Shown: piece by piece, positions 25,017 through 34,744 of the stretch
Layout of the letters: every line of letters starts with the position of its first letter
Numbering within the stretch: position 1 is the first letter of the stretch
Source: Terriglobus aquaticus
Lineage (GTDB): Bacteria > Acidobacteriota > Terriglobia > Terriglobales > Acidobacteriaceae
NCBI RefSeq assembly: GCF_025685415.1
Contig: NZ_JAGSYB010000001.1
Span: 2,852,001-2,916,000 of the forward strand
Length of the DNA: 64,000 nt
Direction: 5' to 3'
Made by a program: the position numbers and the translations under genes
The notes under the pieces: generated by a model
What the model was told of the DNA's origin: nothing
Seen by the model: the letters and a program-made list of their open reading frames with translations, nothing else
Database searches by the model: none

Positions 25017-26714
25017 ATGAGCACGCACACGCCCACTGTTCTGGAGATCGACCGCAAGCTGCGCGATGATTTTCGCCGGCGTGTGAAAGATTTCGGCGTG
25101 ACAGCGGAGACGACCGACCCGCTGCTGGCCGTGCTCTTTAGAACCTTTGCGCAGCAGATCGATCAGGTGTACGGTGACACCGCACTGCTGCGGCAATCGC
25201 TGCTGCATGAGTTGATGCGCGGCCTGCAGGTGCAGCAATACCTTGCCACTCCCGCGCAAGCGGCGATCCGGTTGACGAACAGCATGCCCGAGCCACGCGT
25301 GCTGCGTGCCGGAACGGAGCTGAACGCGGTGGCTCCCACGGGCGAACGGCTCGTCTTCAGCCTGGATGCAACGTGCGAGATTTCACAGGCGCGAATCGCG
25401 TTTGCACTCAGCTACCAAGACCAGGTTGTCCGCCTGCTAAGCGCCGTGGAGATGAGCGACGCCGTGCAGGCGATGCGGCCGTCGATGGAAGCCGTGCCGG
25501 TGGCGCTGGGACCGCAGCCTGCGTTGTACCTAGCGATCGAGAACCTGCCGGCGTCCCTGCTGAATCGGCACGGCATCTTCTTTGAACTCGGCCCCGGCAC
25601 CTATGCGGTGCAGCACGCCCTTTGCCATGAACCATGGTGGATCTTCAACGAAGATGGCGAGTTGAGCGGCAGCGGTCTCTTGCGGCCGCACCGCAGCAAT
25701 GCCGGCGTGTATCAACTGCGGTTCCAGACGGGAGACAACGAAACCACAAGCATGCTCGACACGCCGCTGCCGTCGATCCCGGACGGCTTCTACACCGGCC
25801 GGCAGTTTGTCTTTCCAGCCATGCACGCCGACGCGCCGTTCCGCTGCCGCGTGCCGCGCCTGCTGGAGCCCGCCATGGCGCGGCTGATGAACCAGTCTGC
25901 AGAAGCGGTTCTGCGCGAGCCTCGCGTGTGGATCAAGATTCCGATGCCTCCCGGTGTGCCAGCACTGCACCATGCCATCGGTGGTATCGTGCTGCACGCC
26001 ATGACCGCGTCCAACGTGTTTGCACGGAACCAGACGGTGCAGTTCGAGCGCGATGGCACGTCGATTCCCGTGGCGCGCAGTGGAGGCACGCCGGAACACC
26101 TGGTTGCGCCGTTGACCGTGATGAGCACCGGCAACGACCTGTACGAGCCCGCCGCCACGCCCAGCGCGAGCGCCACCGCGGGCCGCTTCGAGTTGCACAA
26201 CAACCGGTTGACCATTACGCCCGGCCACCACGACGACGGAACCGTGCACACAGCGGCGAACGTGCGGCTATGGCTGACCAATGGAGCGCTGGGAAACCGC
26301 GTAGGACCGGGCGACATCACGGGGTTTGCCAACGCGGCGGCGATGACAGGTGTCCGCATTGGCCCCCTGACCGCGGCCAGTGGCGGATCCGATGGCGAAG
26401 AGACCGCGAGCGAGGAGCGGCGCTTTGCCGATGCCCTGCTGACGCGCGGCCGCATTGTGACCAAGCAGGATCTGAAGACCGCGGCGCTGGCGATCGATCG
26501 CCGCATTGTGGAGGCGGACAGCACGTCGGGCATGGAACGCGGCAGTGAGGGTGGCCTGCAACGTGTGGAGCGGCTCTTGCTCACGCTGGACCCCGACGGG
26601 TTCTCCCGGCCGGAGATCGAGTTGCCAGCGTTGAAGGCGCAGGTGGAGCGGTCGTTAAACGGCAGGCTGGTCCAGGGCCTGCAGCTTTCCGTGGAGTTCT
26701 CATGGAACAGTTGA
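25017..26714 (+). CDS. tssF: Type VI secretion baseplate protein TssF
   Basis: A 565-residue protein of normal TssF size. It starts with a helical segment containing TDPLLAVLFRTFAQQIDQVYGDT, followed by LPASLLNRHGIFFELGPG and beta-rich wing domains. LTRGRIVTKQDLKTAALAID near the C-terminus is the conserved baseplate-wedge segment also found in phage gp6-like proteins. It assembles with TssG as (TssF)2-TssG wedges. Position between tssE and tssG, with 13-base overlap with tssG, supports the call. Sequence is divergent from proteobacterial TssF. Confidence 0.82.
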   Translation: MSTHTPTVLEIDRKLRDDFRRRVKDFGVTAETTDPLLAVLFRTFAQQIDQVYGDTALLRQSLLHELMRGLQVQQYLATPAQAAIRLTNSMPEPRVLRAGTELNAVAPTGERLVFSLDATCEISQARIAFALSYQDQVVRLLSAVEMSDAVQAMRPSMEAVPVALGPQPALYLAIENLPASLLNRHGIFFELGPGTYAVQHALCHEPWWIFNEDGELSGSGLLRPHRSNAGVYQLRFQTGDNETTSMLDTPLPSIPDGFYTGRQFVFPAMHADAPFRCRVPRLLEPAMARLMNQSAEAVLREPRVWIKIPMPPGVPALHHAIGGIVLHAMTASNVFARNQTVQFERDGTSIPVARSGGTPEHLVAPLTVMSTGNDLYEPAATPSASATAGRFELHNNRLTITPGHHDDGTVHTAANVRLWLTNGALGNRVGPGDITGFANAAAMTGVRIGPLTAASGGSDGEETASEERRFADALLTRGRIVTKQDLKTAALAIDRRIVEADSTSGMERGSEGGLQRVERLLLTLDPDGFSRPEIELPALKAQVERSLNGRLVQGLQLSVEFSWNS

Positions 26715-27754
26715 TCGCCGAGTCGAAGCTGGACAGTACTCCAGTGCCCTGGCCCGCGATGCCTGCGCTGGCGCTGGGCAAACATTCGCACCATCACACG
26801 ATCCATTCCGCGCTGGCCACGCTGGAGGCGTTGGGAGTGGGAGCACACCGCATCTCGGTAGAGCGCACCGGCCGTGAAGCGGTAGAGGCGGGCACCGTGG
26901 TGCGCCAGGAACCCGCCCCCGGCACGCCGTTGCGGCCTCACACGGCGGTGCGTCTGCGCGTGGCAGGGCTGGGCTTTTCGCACGCGCTGCCCGTCGGCAT
27001 GTGGGATTCAGGCGGCGAACGCGAGATGGGCACGCGGGAGTTGCTGGAGGGTCTGGACGACCCGCTGGAAAAGCTGAAGCACTGGTTCCATGAAGGTGCA
27101 CCGCTGTTCCGCATTTCTCCGGATGACCCGACGGCATGCGCGCGCTGGCTGCGCCTGTTTGGGGTAGAACCGCAGGAGTGGCCGCGCAGTCTCTGGTACA
27201 CACTGGCAACGCTGGTCGCCAAGCTGCCGCTGCTCTCGTGTACGGAACAGGGCTGCGCATTTGTGCTCAAAACCGTGCTGGGGCTGCCGGTGGAACAGTT
27301 CCGCTATCGGCAGAACTGGTCGGCACTGCCGGGCGAGATGCGTTCGGGCCTTGGCAAGCGTTCGTCGCGGTTGGGCGTCGATCTGTTGCTGGGCGACACG
27401 GTCGAAGAGCCGGCGACACTAGAGATCCATCTCGGCCCCTTGGCTCTGGATCGCTATGAGTACTTCGCCGAAACGGCGGAAGGCAAACAGATCCTGCGAC
27501 GTTTGCTGGAGTGGATCGTGCCGGTGAGCACCAGGACCGAACTTCGCTGGTCGGTGCTGGACCGGAATCGCGCTCCACAACTGGGTGTTCGCGATGGAAA
27601 CAGTCGTCTGGGCATCAACACGCACATGGGCGGGCGCTTGGGTGAGCAGCAGCCGCAGACCTGGTTTGCCGAGAGCGACAGCGCTGTGGACGTGCAAGAT
27701 CTGGAAGCAACGCAGGACCGAGAGCAACCCAGCGCGGGTGTGCTGCAACTTTGA
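26702..27754 (+). CDS. tssG: Type VI secretion baseplate protein TssG with N-terminal PASTA-like domain
   Basis: A 350-residue protein. Residues about 35-89 form an unusual module: helix LATLEALGVG, strand HRISVERTG, then GTVVRQEPAPGTPLRPHTAV and RLRVAG, which fits a PASTA domain. The remainder resembles TssG: PLLSCTEQGCAFVLKTVLGLPVEQF, LGVDLLLGDTVEE, IHLGPLALDRYEYF and a final SRLGINTHMG. TssG forms baseplate wedges with TssF. PASTA domains bind peptidoglycan stems outside the cell, or mediate protein contacts; here the protein lacks a signal peptide, so a contact role within the baseplate is more likely. The gene overlaps tssF by 13 bases. Confidence 0.75.
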   Translation: MEQLIAESKLDSTPVPWPAMPALALGKHSHHHTIHSALATLEALGVGAHRISVERTGREAVEAGTVVRQEPAPGTPLRPHTAVRLRVAGLGFSHALPVGMWDSGGEREMGTRELLEGLDDPLEKLKHWFHEGAPLFRISPDDPTACARWLRLFGVEPQEWPRSLWYTLATLVAKLPLLSCTEQGCAFVLKTVLGLPVEQFRYRQNWSALPGEMRSGLGKRSSRLGVDLLLGDTVEEPATLEIHLGPLALDRYEYFAETAEGKQILRRLLEWIVPVSTRTELRWSVLDRNRAPQLGVRDGNSRLGINTHMGGRLGEQQPQTWFAESDSAVDVQDLEATQDREQPSAGVLQL

Positions 27755-27782
27755 AGAGAGCCGTGCAGCCGGAGGACTAAAG

Positions 27783-29726
27783 ATGGCCGACATGCGGATG
27801 GATGCGCGGATGGACGGACGCAGTGCAGGACGCAACGGCACGGAGGGCGGAGCCCGCGATCGCGCGCGCGACACGCTGCAGTTGCGGTCGGTGAACTGGG
27901 AGCATGGCATGCTGCTGACGCCGGATCACTTCCTGCGCCAGGAGCAATACCTGGAGGCGTTGAACGGCTGGACCACCCGCTTCCTGCTGCAGGGCAGCGG
28001 CCTAGTGGGCGGCGGCGTTCGCCTGCCTGAAGCCGACCTGGGAACGGTCCGATTCGATCCGGAGGTGTCGCTGAACGAGACGGCAGACTTCCTCGACATC
28101 TCGGTCGACCGGGCGCGCGGCGTGACGCCCGCTGGGAACGTAGTCGACGTGGACAGTGCTGGCACAGTCTCAGTTCGCTACGGACGCGATGAGTTGGCCG
28201 GAGTGTCCGAAGCTCTCATCTATGTCGTGGTCGATGTGGGCAGCAAAGAGAAGCGCAACGGTGTGGTGGATGAGTTCAATCCGCAGATGCGCACCGAGCG
28301 CGTGCCCAGCTATCGCGTGGCGTTGCAGGTGACTGCGGCGGAACGGGCGCAGAGCATCGTGGTTGGGCGTCTACGCCGGCCGGCTGCGGGCATGGCCTTT
28401 GAGGCCGATCCGCAGTTCATCCCCGCATCCATGACGGTGGCGGCGCACTCGGAACTGATGGCCGGCACGCGTCGCATCCTGGACGCGACCAACCGCCTGG
28501 CCGCCGGGTATGCGGAGCTGCATCGCGCGATGCGCGAGTTCATGCAGATCTTTACCGAACGCGGGCTGGAAACCGAGGTGGACCGCGACAGCATGGTCTT
28601 TGCAGAACGCATGGTGCTCGAACTGCAGGACACGGCATACTCGCTGCTGGACCGCACACAAAGTCCGCAGCAGTTCTTCGGGCGCGTTCGCCGCATGCTG
28701 CATTCCGCGGCGATCTACTTCGATCTGGCCGAGGGCATGCAGCAGTACTACAACACGCTGCGTGAGACCGGCGAAAGCGAACTGGTCGGCCTGATCGAGT
28801 TGCAAAAACACACGCTGCAGATGGGCCGTACGCTGCAACTGGACGAAGACCTGGGCCAGGAGGTGCGAAAGGCGCTGCAGTCGCTGGGTGGGCTGGAGCG
28901 GTTGGAGCGCGCGCTGGAAGGCAAGTACATCGACTTCCGCAAGAGCGCGTCGCTTGAGAGCACCAACTTCATCTTCGACCGCGGCGGCAAGCAGCTCTAC
29001 CGACTGGCGGCGCGGGCCTCGCGCGTGCAGGGCATTGCGGACGAGATGACCGTGTTTTTCAGCAACCTGCGCCTGGAAGGCCGTGACCGCTACCGACTGA
29101 TCCTGGTTGGGGAGCGATCTACGCCGTGGCTGCGCGGCACCTCGATCGGCGCGGAGGTCCGCATCAACGAGGGCTCCGGCTTCCGCCGCGAGAGCTACAT
29201 CCTGACCGGCGACGTGAAGCTGGACGAGCAGTACAACATCGAGCTCGACTTTGAAGCGCCCGACGTTCCGACCATTACGGACGTGCGCGTAACCGTGCCC
29301 GCGTATCACACGGTGCGCACTGCCCTGCTTTTCCAGCGGCACCGCTTCTACAGCGGCGTGCGCACGGAGACGCCGGAGGCGCGCACGATCGACCGCGAAA
29401 GCACGCCGCCGCCAGCAGAGCCGTCCAGGAATGTTCCGCCCCGGAGCGGGTCGTTTGCGGAGCCAGCGCGTAGCGCCGGATACGCGGACCCTCCGCGCGG
29501 TTTTGAAGGAACAGGTGCCGCTGCGGAACCGGCCAGTGCTTCCAGGTTCTCGTCCCCGTTTCCACCGCAGAACGGTGCTCCTGTGCGTGGCTCGGGAGGC
29601 GCTGGCAACGGTGCAGGTGCGCCCACCGCGCCACCGCTTTCGCAGCCCGCATGGATGCCGCGCGAGACGCCCAACCCTGCGGAACCAACCGATCCGGAAC
29701 GACCGCGCCGCCGCAGGCTGGAGTAG
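27783..29726 (+). CDS. tssK: Type VI secretion baseplate/adaptor TssK with long C-terminal tail
   Basis: Start ATG 27783 follows GGAGG; in-frame codons upstream lie within tssG. The 647-residue protein carries the TssK N-terminal signature VNWEHGMLLTPDHFLRQEQYLE and the central coiled/helical region (RRILDATNRLAAGYAELHRAM, ELVGLIELQKHTLQMGR), then a C-terminal wing (RLILVGERSTPWLRGTSIG). Usual TssK ends near 450 residues; this one continues with about 110 residues of Pro/Ser/Gly-rich disordered sequence. In canonical systems TssK links baseplate to the TssJLM complex, which is missing here, so it must contact another envelope protein, perhaps through the tail. Confidence 0.83.
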   Translation: MADMRMDARMDGRSAGRNGTEGGARDRARDTLQLRSVNWEHGMLLTPDHFLRQEQYLEALNGWTTRFLLQGSGLVGGGVRLPEADLGTVRFDPEVSLNETADFLDISVDRARGVTPAGNVVDVDSAGTVSVRYGRDELAGVSEALIYVVVDVGSKEKRNGVVDEFNPQMRTERVPSYRVALQVTAAERAQSIVVGRLRRPAAGMAFEADPQFIPASMTVAAHSELMAGTRRILDATNRLAAGYAELHRAMREFMQIFTERGLETEVDRDSMVFAERMVLELQDTAYSLLDRTQSPQQFFGRVRRMLHSAAIYFDLAEGMQQYYNTLRETGESELVGLIELQKHTLQMGRTLQLDEDLGQEVRKALQSLGGLERLERALEGKYIDFRKSASLESTNFIFDRGGKQLYRLAARASRVQGIADEMTVFFSNLRLEGRDRYRLILVGERSTPWLRGTSIGAEVRINEGSGFRRESYILTGDVKLDEQYNIELDFEAPDVPTITDVRVTVPAYHTVRTALLFQRHRFYSGVRTETPEARTIDRESTPPPAEPSRNVPPRSGSFAEPARSAGYADPPRGFEGTGAAAEPASASRFSSPFPPQNGAPVRGSGGAGNGAGAPTAPPLSQPAWMPRETPNPAEPTDPERPRRRRLE

Positions 29727-29765
29727 ATCCGCCGAACTGAAACGGACGCGAGCAAAGAGAGATTG

Positions 29766-32579
29766 ATGGCACTGGACCTGAGCAAACTTTCCGACGAGAT
29801 GGAATCCGCGCTGGCAAACGCGCGGTTGCTTGCTGAAAGCAAGCGGCAGGCGCTCATTCAGCCGGAGCATCTCCTTTTGCTGTTGCTGGATGGGGAGGCG
29901 AGCTCGCTGCGGCCCGCACTGGAGCGGAGTGGCGTGGTGTTTCCGCCGCTGCTGGATGCCCTGGCGCGGCGTGCAGACCAGCTTTCGGCGCAGCGCCTAG
30001 AGGAAGGCCGGCGTCCGCTGGCGTCGCAATCGCTGCGGACGATGCTGGCTGATGCGTTCGACATTGCCGCACGGCACGGTCGCGAATCCGCCGAGCCGGT
30101 GGACGTGGTGGAAGCGGCGTTGACGGGAACGCAGGCGTGGAATGGCGACCTCCGCAATGATTTCCGCCGGGCAGGGTTCACGGTAGACGACCTCGCGCAG
30201 GTAGCTCCTGCGGGTTCATCGACTAAGCCCCCGGCACAGGCTGGCACGCCTGCTGCAGCAACCTCGTCGAAGGCCGCCTCGGCCGCGGCGGACGGTGACC
30301 TGGCCAGCGGAGCGAAGATGCTGGAGCGCTTTGGCCGCGACCTGACCGCGGCTGCCGCCAGTGGCGAGCTGATGCCGGTGGTGGGCCGCGACGATGAGGT
30401 GCGGCAGATCATCCAGACGCTCTTGCGCAAGACGAAGTCGAACCCCGTTCTGGTGGGTGACCCCGGCACGGGCAAGACCGCGATCGTGGAAGGCCTGGCG
30501 CAGCGCATCGCCGCGCAGGATGTGCCCGAAAGCCTGAAGCGCTGCCGGGTGATCGCGCTGGACCTGATGGGCCTGGTTGCCGGAGCGAAGTACCGCGGCG
30601 AATTCGAGGAGCGGCTCAAGGCTGTGGTGGACGAGGTTCGCCTGCGCAAGGGCGAGATCATCCTGTTCTTGGACGAGATCCACCAGCTGGTCGGCGCGGG
30701 TGGCACCGAGGGCGGCATGGACGCCGCCAACATTCTGAAGCCGGCTTTGGCGCGCGGAGAGCTGCGCTGCGTCGGCGCGACCACCTTTGACGAGTATCGC
30801 GAGCGCATTGAGAAAGACGGCGCCTTGGCGCGGCGCTTCGAACGGGTGCAGGTCGGGGAGCCGAGCGACGAGTCGATGCTGTACATCCTGCGCGGCATTC
30901 GCGAACGCTACGCTGCGTTCCACGGAGTGGAACTGACCGACGACGCCCTGGTCGCCGCGGTGAAGCTGTCGCGGCGGTACATGCGCGACCGTTTCCTGCC
31001 GGACAAGGCCATTGACGTGATCGATGCCGCGACCGCGCGGCTGCGCATGCAATTGGAGTCGCGGCCAACAGCGCTGGATCAGCAGGAACGGCGGCTGACG
31101 CAGCGCCGCGCCGAGCTGGAGGTGTTGCGTGGCCTGCCCAGGCCGACCGCCGCGCAGACGAAGCAGGTCGCCGCGCTGGAGGCCGAACTGGCCGATCTTG
31201 AGCCGCGAGTCACTGCCGATGCGGAGCTGTGGGAGCAGCAGCGTACGGCGCGCGCGGACCTGGCCAAAACCGTGACTGCCATCGAGGAAAACACGCGGCT
31301 GTTGCACGCGGCCGAGGGCTCCGGCGACGTGACGCGGGCTGCGGAGATTCGCTACGGTTCGCTGCAGCATCTTGAGGCGCAGCGCGCCGATCTGGAAGGG
31401 AAGCTGGCCGGTCTGCGTGAGCGCGCCGCGGGCTCTGTGCTGATCGCGGATCGCGTCGGGCCGGAACACATTGCGGAGGTGATCGCGGAGCGTTCGGGCG
31501 TACCCGCGTCGCGCATGCTGGAGAGCGAGCGCGAACGCCTGCTGGGCCTAGAAGACCGGTTGGGAGAGCGCGTGTACGGCCAGCCGGAGGCGGTGCACGC
31601 CGTTGCGGAAGCGGCGCGGCGTATGCGCACCGACCTGCAGTTGAAGCGTTCTCCGGCATCGTTTCTGTTCGTCGGACCAACGGGCGTGGGCAAGACCGAG
31701 CTCGCCAAGGCGCTGGCGGAAGCCCTGTTTGACGACGAGACCGCGCTCATCCGAATCGACATGGGCGAGTACAAGGATCAGTCGTCCGCCGCCGGCCTGA
31801 TCGGGTCGCGCCCGGGCCTTGTGGGATCGGATGAGGGCGGCTTCCTGACGGAACAGGTGCGCCGGTCGCCGTACTCCATCGTTCTGTTCGACGAGGTCGA
31901 GAAGGGGCACCCGTCCATCCTGGATCTGTTGCTGGGCGTGCTGGATGAGGGCCGGCTGACCGATGCCAAAGGCCGCTTCTGCGACTTCACCAACACGGTC
32001 GTTCTGTTCACCAGCAACCTGGGCGTTCGCGAGTCCATGGCGGCGGGCAGCAACGATGCCCTGCGAGAATCGATTCTGCTGGACGCGGTGAGGGCGAACC
32101 TGCGGCCCGAGCTATACAACCGCATCGGCCAGGTGATTCCCTTCCATCCGCTGGGCATGCCGGAGCTGCGCCGCATTGTGGAGACGCAACTGCGTGGGTT
32201 GCGGCGCAAGTTGGAAGACGACCGCGACCTGCACCTGCAAGTGACGCACGCCGCGACAGACCTGCTGGCGACGCTCTCGTACGATCCCGAGTACGGCGCC
32301 CGGCCGGCAACCCGGGTGATGCAGCGGGAGGTGCTCGCGCCGCTGGCGGAAATCCTGCTATCCGGCGATGCGACACCCGGCAGCACCATCCACATCGACG
32401 CGACAGCCCAGACGAGCCTCGGCGAAGGCGAGTCAGAAGCATCGACGGAGGACTCTGCCACCGTAGCGGAAGCGGAGCCGCGCGAGCTCATCTTTTCCGT
32501 GGAGCAGCCCACCCCGGATGCGGAGCAAGGGACGAGTTCAGGCGAGCGCAGCGGCGTAGACGCGGAGGAGGTTGCATGA
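29766..32579 (+). CDS. clpV: Type VI secretion AAA+ ATPase ClpV (TssH)
   Basis: A 937-residue HSP100 unfoldase; ATG 29766 chosen over a TTG three bases earlier. The N-terminal Clp repeat domain (residues 1-150) is followed by an Ala/Ser-rich linker. AAA1 has Walker A GDPGTGKT and Walker [16 protein letters not shown]. The middle coiled coil is around residue 430-540 and is heptad rich. AAA2 has GPTGVGKTE and [19 protein letters not shown]. ClpV disassembles contracted TssBC sheath. About 60 acidic residues extend the C-terminus beyond the usual end. The stop overlaps the next start (ATGA). Confidence 0.93.
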   Translation: MALDLSKLSDEMESALANARLLAESKRQALIQPEHLLLLLLDGEASSLRPALERSGVVFPPLLDALARRADQLSAQRLEEGRRPLASQSLRTMLADAFDIAARHGRESAEPVDVVEAALTGTQAWNGDLRNDFRRAGFTVDDLAQVAPAGSSTKPPAQAGTPAAATSSKAASAAADGDLASGAKMLERFGRDLTAAAASGELMPVVGRDDEVRQIIQTLLRKTKSNPVLVGDPGTGKTAIVEGLAQRIAAQDVPESLKRCRVIALDLMGLVAGAKYRGEFEERLKAVVDEVRLRKGEIILFLDEIHQLVGAGGTEGGMDAANILKPALARGELRCVGATTFDEYRERIEKDGALARRFERVQVGEPSDESMLYILRGIRERYAAFHGVELTDDALVAAVKLSRRYMRDRFLPDKAIDVIDAATARLRMQLESRPTALDQQERRLTQRRAELEVLRGLPRPTAAQTKQVAALEAELADLEPRVTADAELWEQQRTARADLAKTVTAIEENTRLLHAAEGSGDVTRAAEIRYGSLQHLEAQRADLEGKLAGLRERAAGSVLIADRVGPEHIAEVIAERSGVPASRMLESERERLLGLEDRLGERVYGQPEAVHAVAEAARRMRTDLQLKRSPASFLFVGPTGVGKTELAKALAEALFDDETALIRIDMGEYKDQSSAAGLIGSRPGLVGSDEGGFLTEQVRRSPYSIVLFDEVEKGHPSILDLLLGVLDEGRLTDAKGRFCDFTNTVVLFTSNLGVRESMAAGSNDALRESILLDAVRANLRPELYNRIGQVIPFHPLGMPELRRIVETQLRGLRRKLEDDRDLHLQVTHAATDLLATLSYDPEYGARPATRVMQREVLAPLAEILLSGDATPGSTIHIDATAQTSLGEGESEASTEDSATVAEAEPRELIFSVEQPTPDAEQGTSSGERSGVDAEEVA

Positions 32580-34726
32580 CAATTGCTCCGCAACGCATTT
32601 GCTTGAGACTGAACCGAGTTAGGCGGAGTGCTGCCGCGATGCTTCTCGCACTTGGGCTTGCCAGCGGTGCGTTGGCGCAGGCACCGCTTTCGCTGTTCAA
32701 CGGAACGTCGCTGTTGGGCTGGAATAACCAAGGTCCCTGGAGCGCGTCGGGCGGTGCTCTGACGACCAGCGGCAGCGGAAACCGCAGGCTGCTGACCGCC
32801 GTTCCCTTCGGTGACTTCAATCTGGAGTTCGAATACACAGAAACCGGTTCGCCGGGCGCGCAGTTCCGCATGTGGACCACGAAGGAAGGCACCGGCGGCC
32901 TGACGGTCGACTTGGATTTCAGCGGATCGAAGAACGGCGTGGGTGGCATTCAGTCACTGGGCAGATCGTCGCTGGCGACCATTTCCGGCGGTTGGCACCG
33001 GGTGCAGGTGGAGGCGTCGCACGGCCGCGTAACGGTACGCGTGGACGGGCAGCCAGCCGGCAGCACCAGCACCGATCTGGGGGCCCGCGCCGGGTACCTG
33101 GGCTTTGAGGCGAATGGAGAGGGGCAGTTCACGGTGCGCAGTCCGCGGCTGCGCCCCTTGAACCTGAACAGCACGTTCAACGGGACAGATCTGGGTGGAT
33201 GGAAGAGCGTTCCGCGACCGGCCGATGCCAAGGGTGGATTTGGACATAGTGCGGCAAAGGTCTTCAGCTTTGGCGCGGCAGGCGGCGACGTAAAGCCGCA
33301 CGACGCCAAGTGGACCGTCAAGGGCGGAGCCATTCACGGCGAGTCTGGTCCGGGCGGGCTGGAGAACGGGACTCCGCTGGAAGACGGCGTGATCCAGATT
33401 GCAGCTGCGGTGCATGGCGATTTGAAGCCGGACAATTTGACGGCGCTGTCCGTGCGCAATCCCTCTGGCCAGTTTGGCACCGGATACCGCGTCGGCATCG
33501 GTCCGTACGCGGGAACGGTGCAGCCCCTGAATAAGGGCGGCATGGGCAAGGCGTCCACCCCAGTGGACGAAACGGTCGCCTTCGGCGGTCGCGTGATCGA
33601 AACCTGGATCAACGGCAACATCAGCAGCGTGCTCACCGACCCGCGCCCCGAGAGCGGCAGCGCGCAGAGCGGTGCCCGCACCCAGGGCGGCACGGTGATG
33701 CTGGTACTGCCCAATAGCGGTCCCAGCGTCGACGTGAGCCGGGTCAACCTCATCGCGCTCGGGAAACCGTACGGCGCTCAACCTCGGTCCCCGGCACCCC
33801 AACCGGTGCCGACTACGGCAGCCATACCTACCGTTCCGCCCGTGGCAAACAGCGGCGACAGCGCCGCCGCCGACGCTCTGAAGCGTGCCGCGGACGACCA
33901 GGCCAGAAAGGAAGCGGACGACCAGCGCAAGAAGGACCAGGTCGCGTCGCTGATGACGCAGGCCCTTGGTTCCAGCGATCCAGCAGAGCAGAAAGACCTG
34001 TACCAGCAGGTGATGCGGCTGGATCCCGCGAACCCGAACGCGATGGCGGGATTCAAAGAAGCACAAGGAAAGCTGCAGGAAAAGGCCAACGCGGACGCGC
34101 AGGCCGCCAAGGGCGAACAGGCGCAGAAGTCGAACGAAGACCAGACCAACATGGCGCTGGTGAAGGCGCAGAGCGCGTTTCTGGGTGGCCACCTGTCGGA
34201 CGCAAGCAATTCACTGTCGATTGCAGAACGCCTCTCGCCCGGAAATCCCGTAGTGCGCGAGCTTCGTTCTCGCATCAACGCAGCCACCGCGCAGCGATCG
34301 CGCCTGATCATGCTGGGCAGCGGAGCCGGGATCGTCTCGCTGCTGGCGGCCATCTCGCTGTGGTGGCGCCGCCGTCGGCTGCAACGTTTCCCTGTATTGG
34401 AGGTGACCAGCGGCATCGACGCGGGGCGCAGCTACCGCATTGAGAAGGACCAGACCCGCGTTGGCGCGGTGCCACAGGACGGTGGTCAGAAGAACGACAT
34501 TGTGGTGCGCGACGTGGAGCACGCCATCTCCCGCTTCCACTGCGAGATCGTTCGGCGCAACGGCCAGCTTTACGTGCAGGACCTGAACAGCTCCAACGGC
34601 ACACGCGTGGATGGCGAACGCCTGAAGCCAGGCAGCGCCGCGCTGCTACGGCGTGGGACCCGCATCGAACTGGCAGGCACGGTCGAGCTTCGGTTCGGCT
34701 ACGACAAGGGCACGAAGAAGGCCTAG
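32576..34726 (+). CDS. Chimeric exported-LamG/coiled-coil/TPR/TM/FHA protein of the secretion cluster
   Basis: A 716-residue protein. Order: signal sequence (MLLALGLASGALAQA); two LamG-like (DUF1080-type) modules, each opened by an FNGT...GW motif (residues about 40-195 and 198-390); a Pro-rich linker; a charged coiled coil (about 430-455); one or two TPR-like repeats (VASLMTQALG onward); a transmembrane helix near 577-600 (GAGIVSLLAAISLWW); and a C-terminal FHA domain (about 605-716) with HAISRFHCEIVRR and LNSSNGTRVDG. The sugar-binding half should be periplasmic and the FHA half cytoplasmic. It is coupled to clpV and precedes a PP2C gene, so it may be the envelope anchor and phospho-sensor of this TssJLM-less system. 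Confidence 0.78.
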   Translation: MTIAPQRICLRLNRVRRSAAAMLLALGLASGALAQAPLSLFNGTSLLGWNNQGPWSASGGALTTSGSGNRRLLTAVPFGDFNLEFEYTETGSPGAQFRMWTTKEGTGGLTVDLDFSGSKNGVGGIQSLGRSSLATISGGWHRVQVEASHGRVTVRVDGQPAGSTSTDLGARAGYLGFEANGEGQFTVRSPRLRPLNLNSTFNGTDLGGWKSVPRPADAKGGFGHSAAKVFSFGAAGGDVKPHDAKWTVKGGAIHGESGPGGLENGTPLEDGVIQIAAAVHGDLKPDNLTALSVRNPSGQFGTGYRVGIGPYAGTVQPLNKGGMGKASTPVDETVAFGGRVIETWINGNISSVLTDPRPESGSAQSGARTQGGTVMLVLPNSGPSVDVSRVNLIALGKPYGAQPRSPAPQPVPTTAAIPTVPPVANSGDSAAADALKRAADDQARKEADDQRKKDQVASLMTQALGSSDPAEQKDLYQQVMRLDPANPNAMAGFKEAQGKLQEKANADAQAAKGEQAQKSNEDQTNMALVKAQSAFLGGHLSDASNSLSIAERLSPGNPVVRELRSRINAATAQRSRLIMLGSGAGIVSLLAAISLWWRRRRLQRFPVLEVTSGIDAGRSYRIEKDQTRVGAVPQDGGQKNDIVVRDVEHAISRFHCEIVRRNGQLYVQDLNSSNGTRVDGERLKPGSAALLRRGTRIELAGTVELRFGYDKGTKKA

Positions 34727-34744
34727 CGCGGCCAGGGCAGCCAC

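Noticed and set aside
28371-29870. Antisense frame of about 500 codons across tssK
   Set aside because: No motif and opposite to a well-supported TssK gene.
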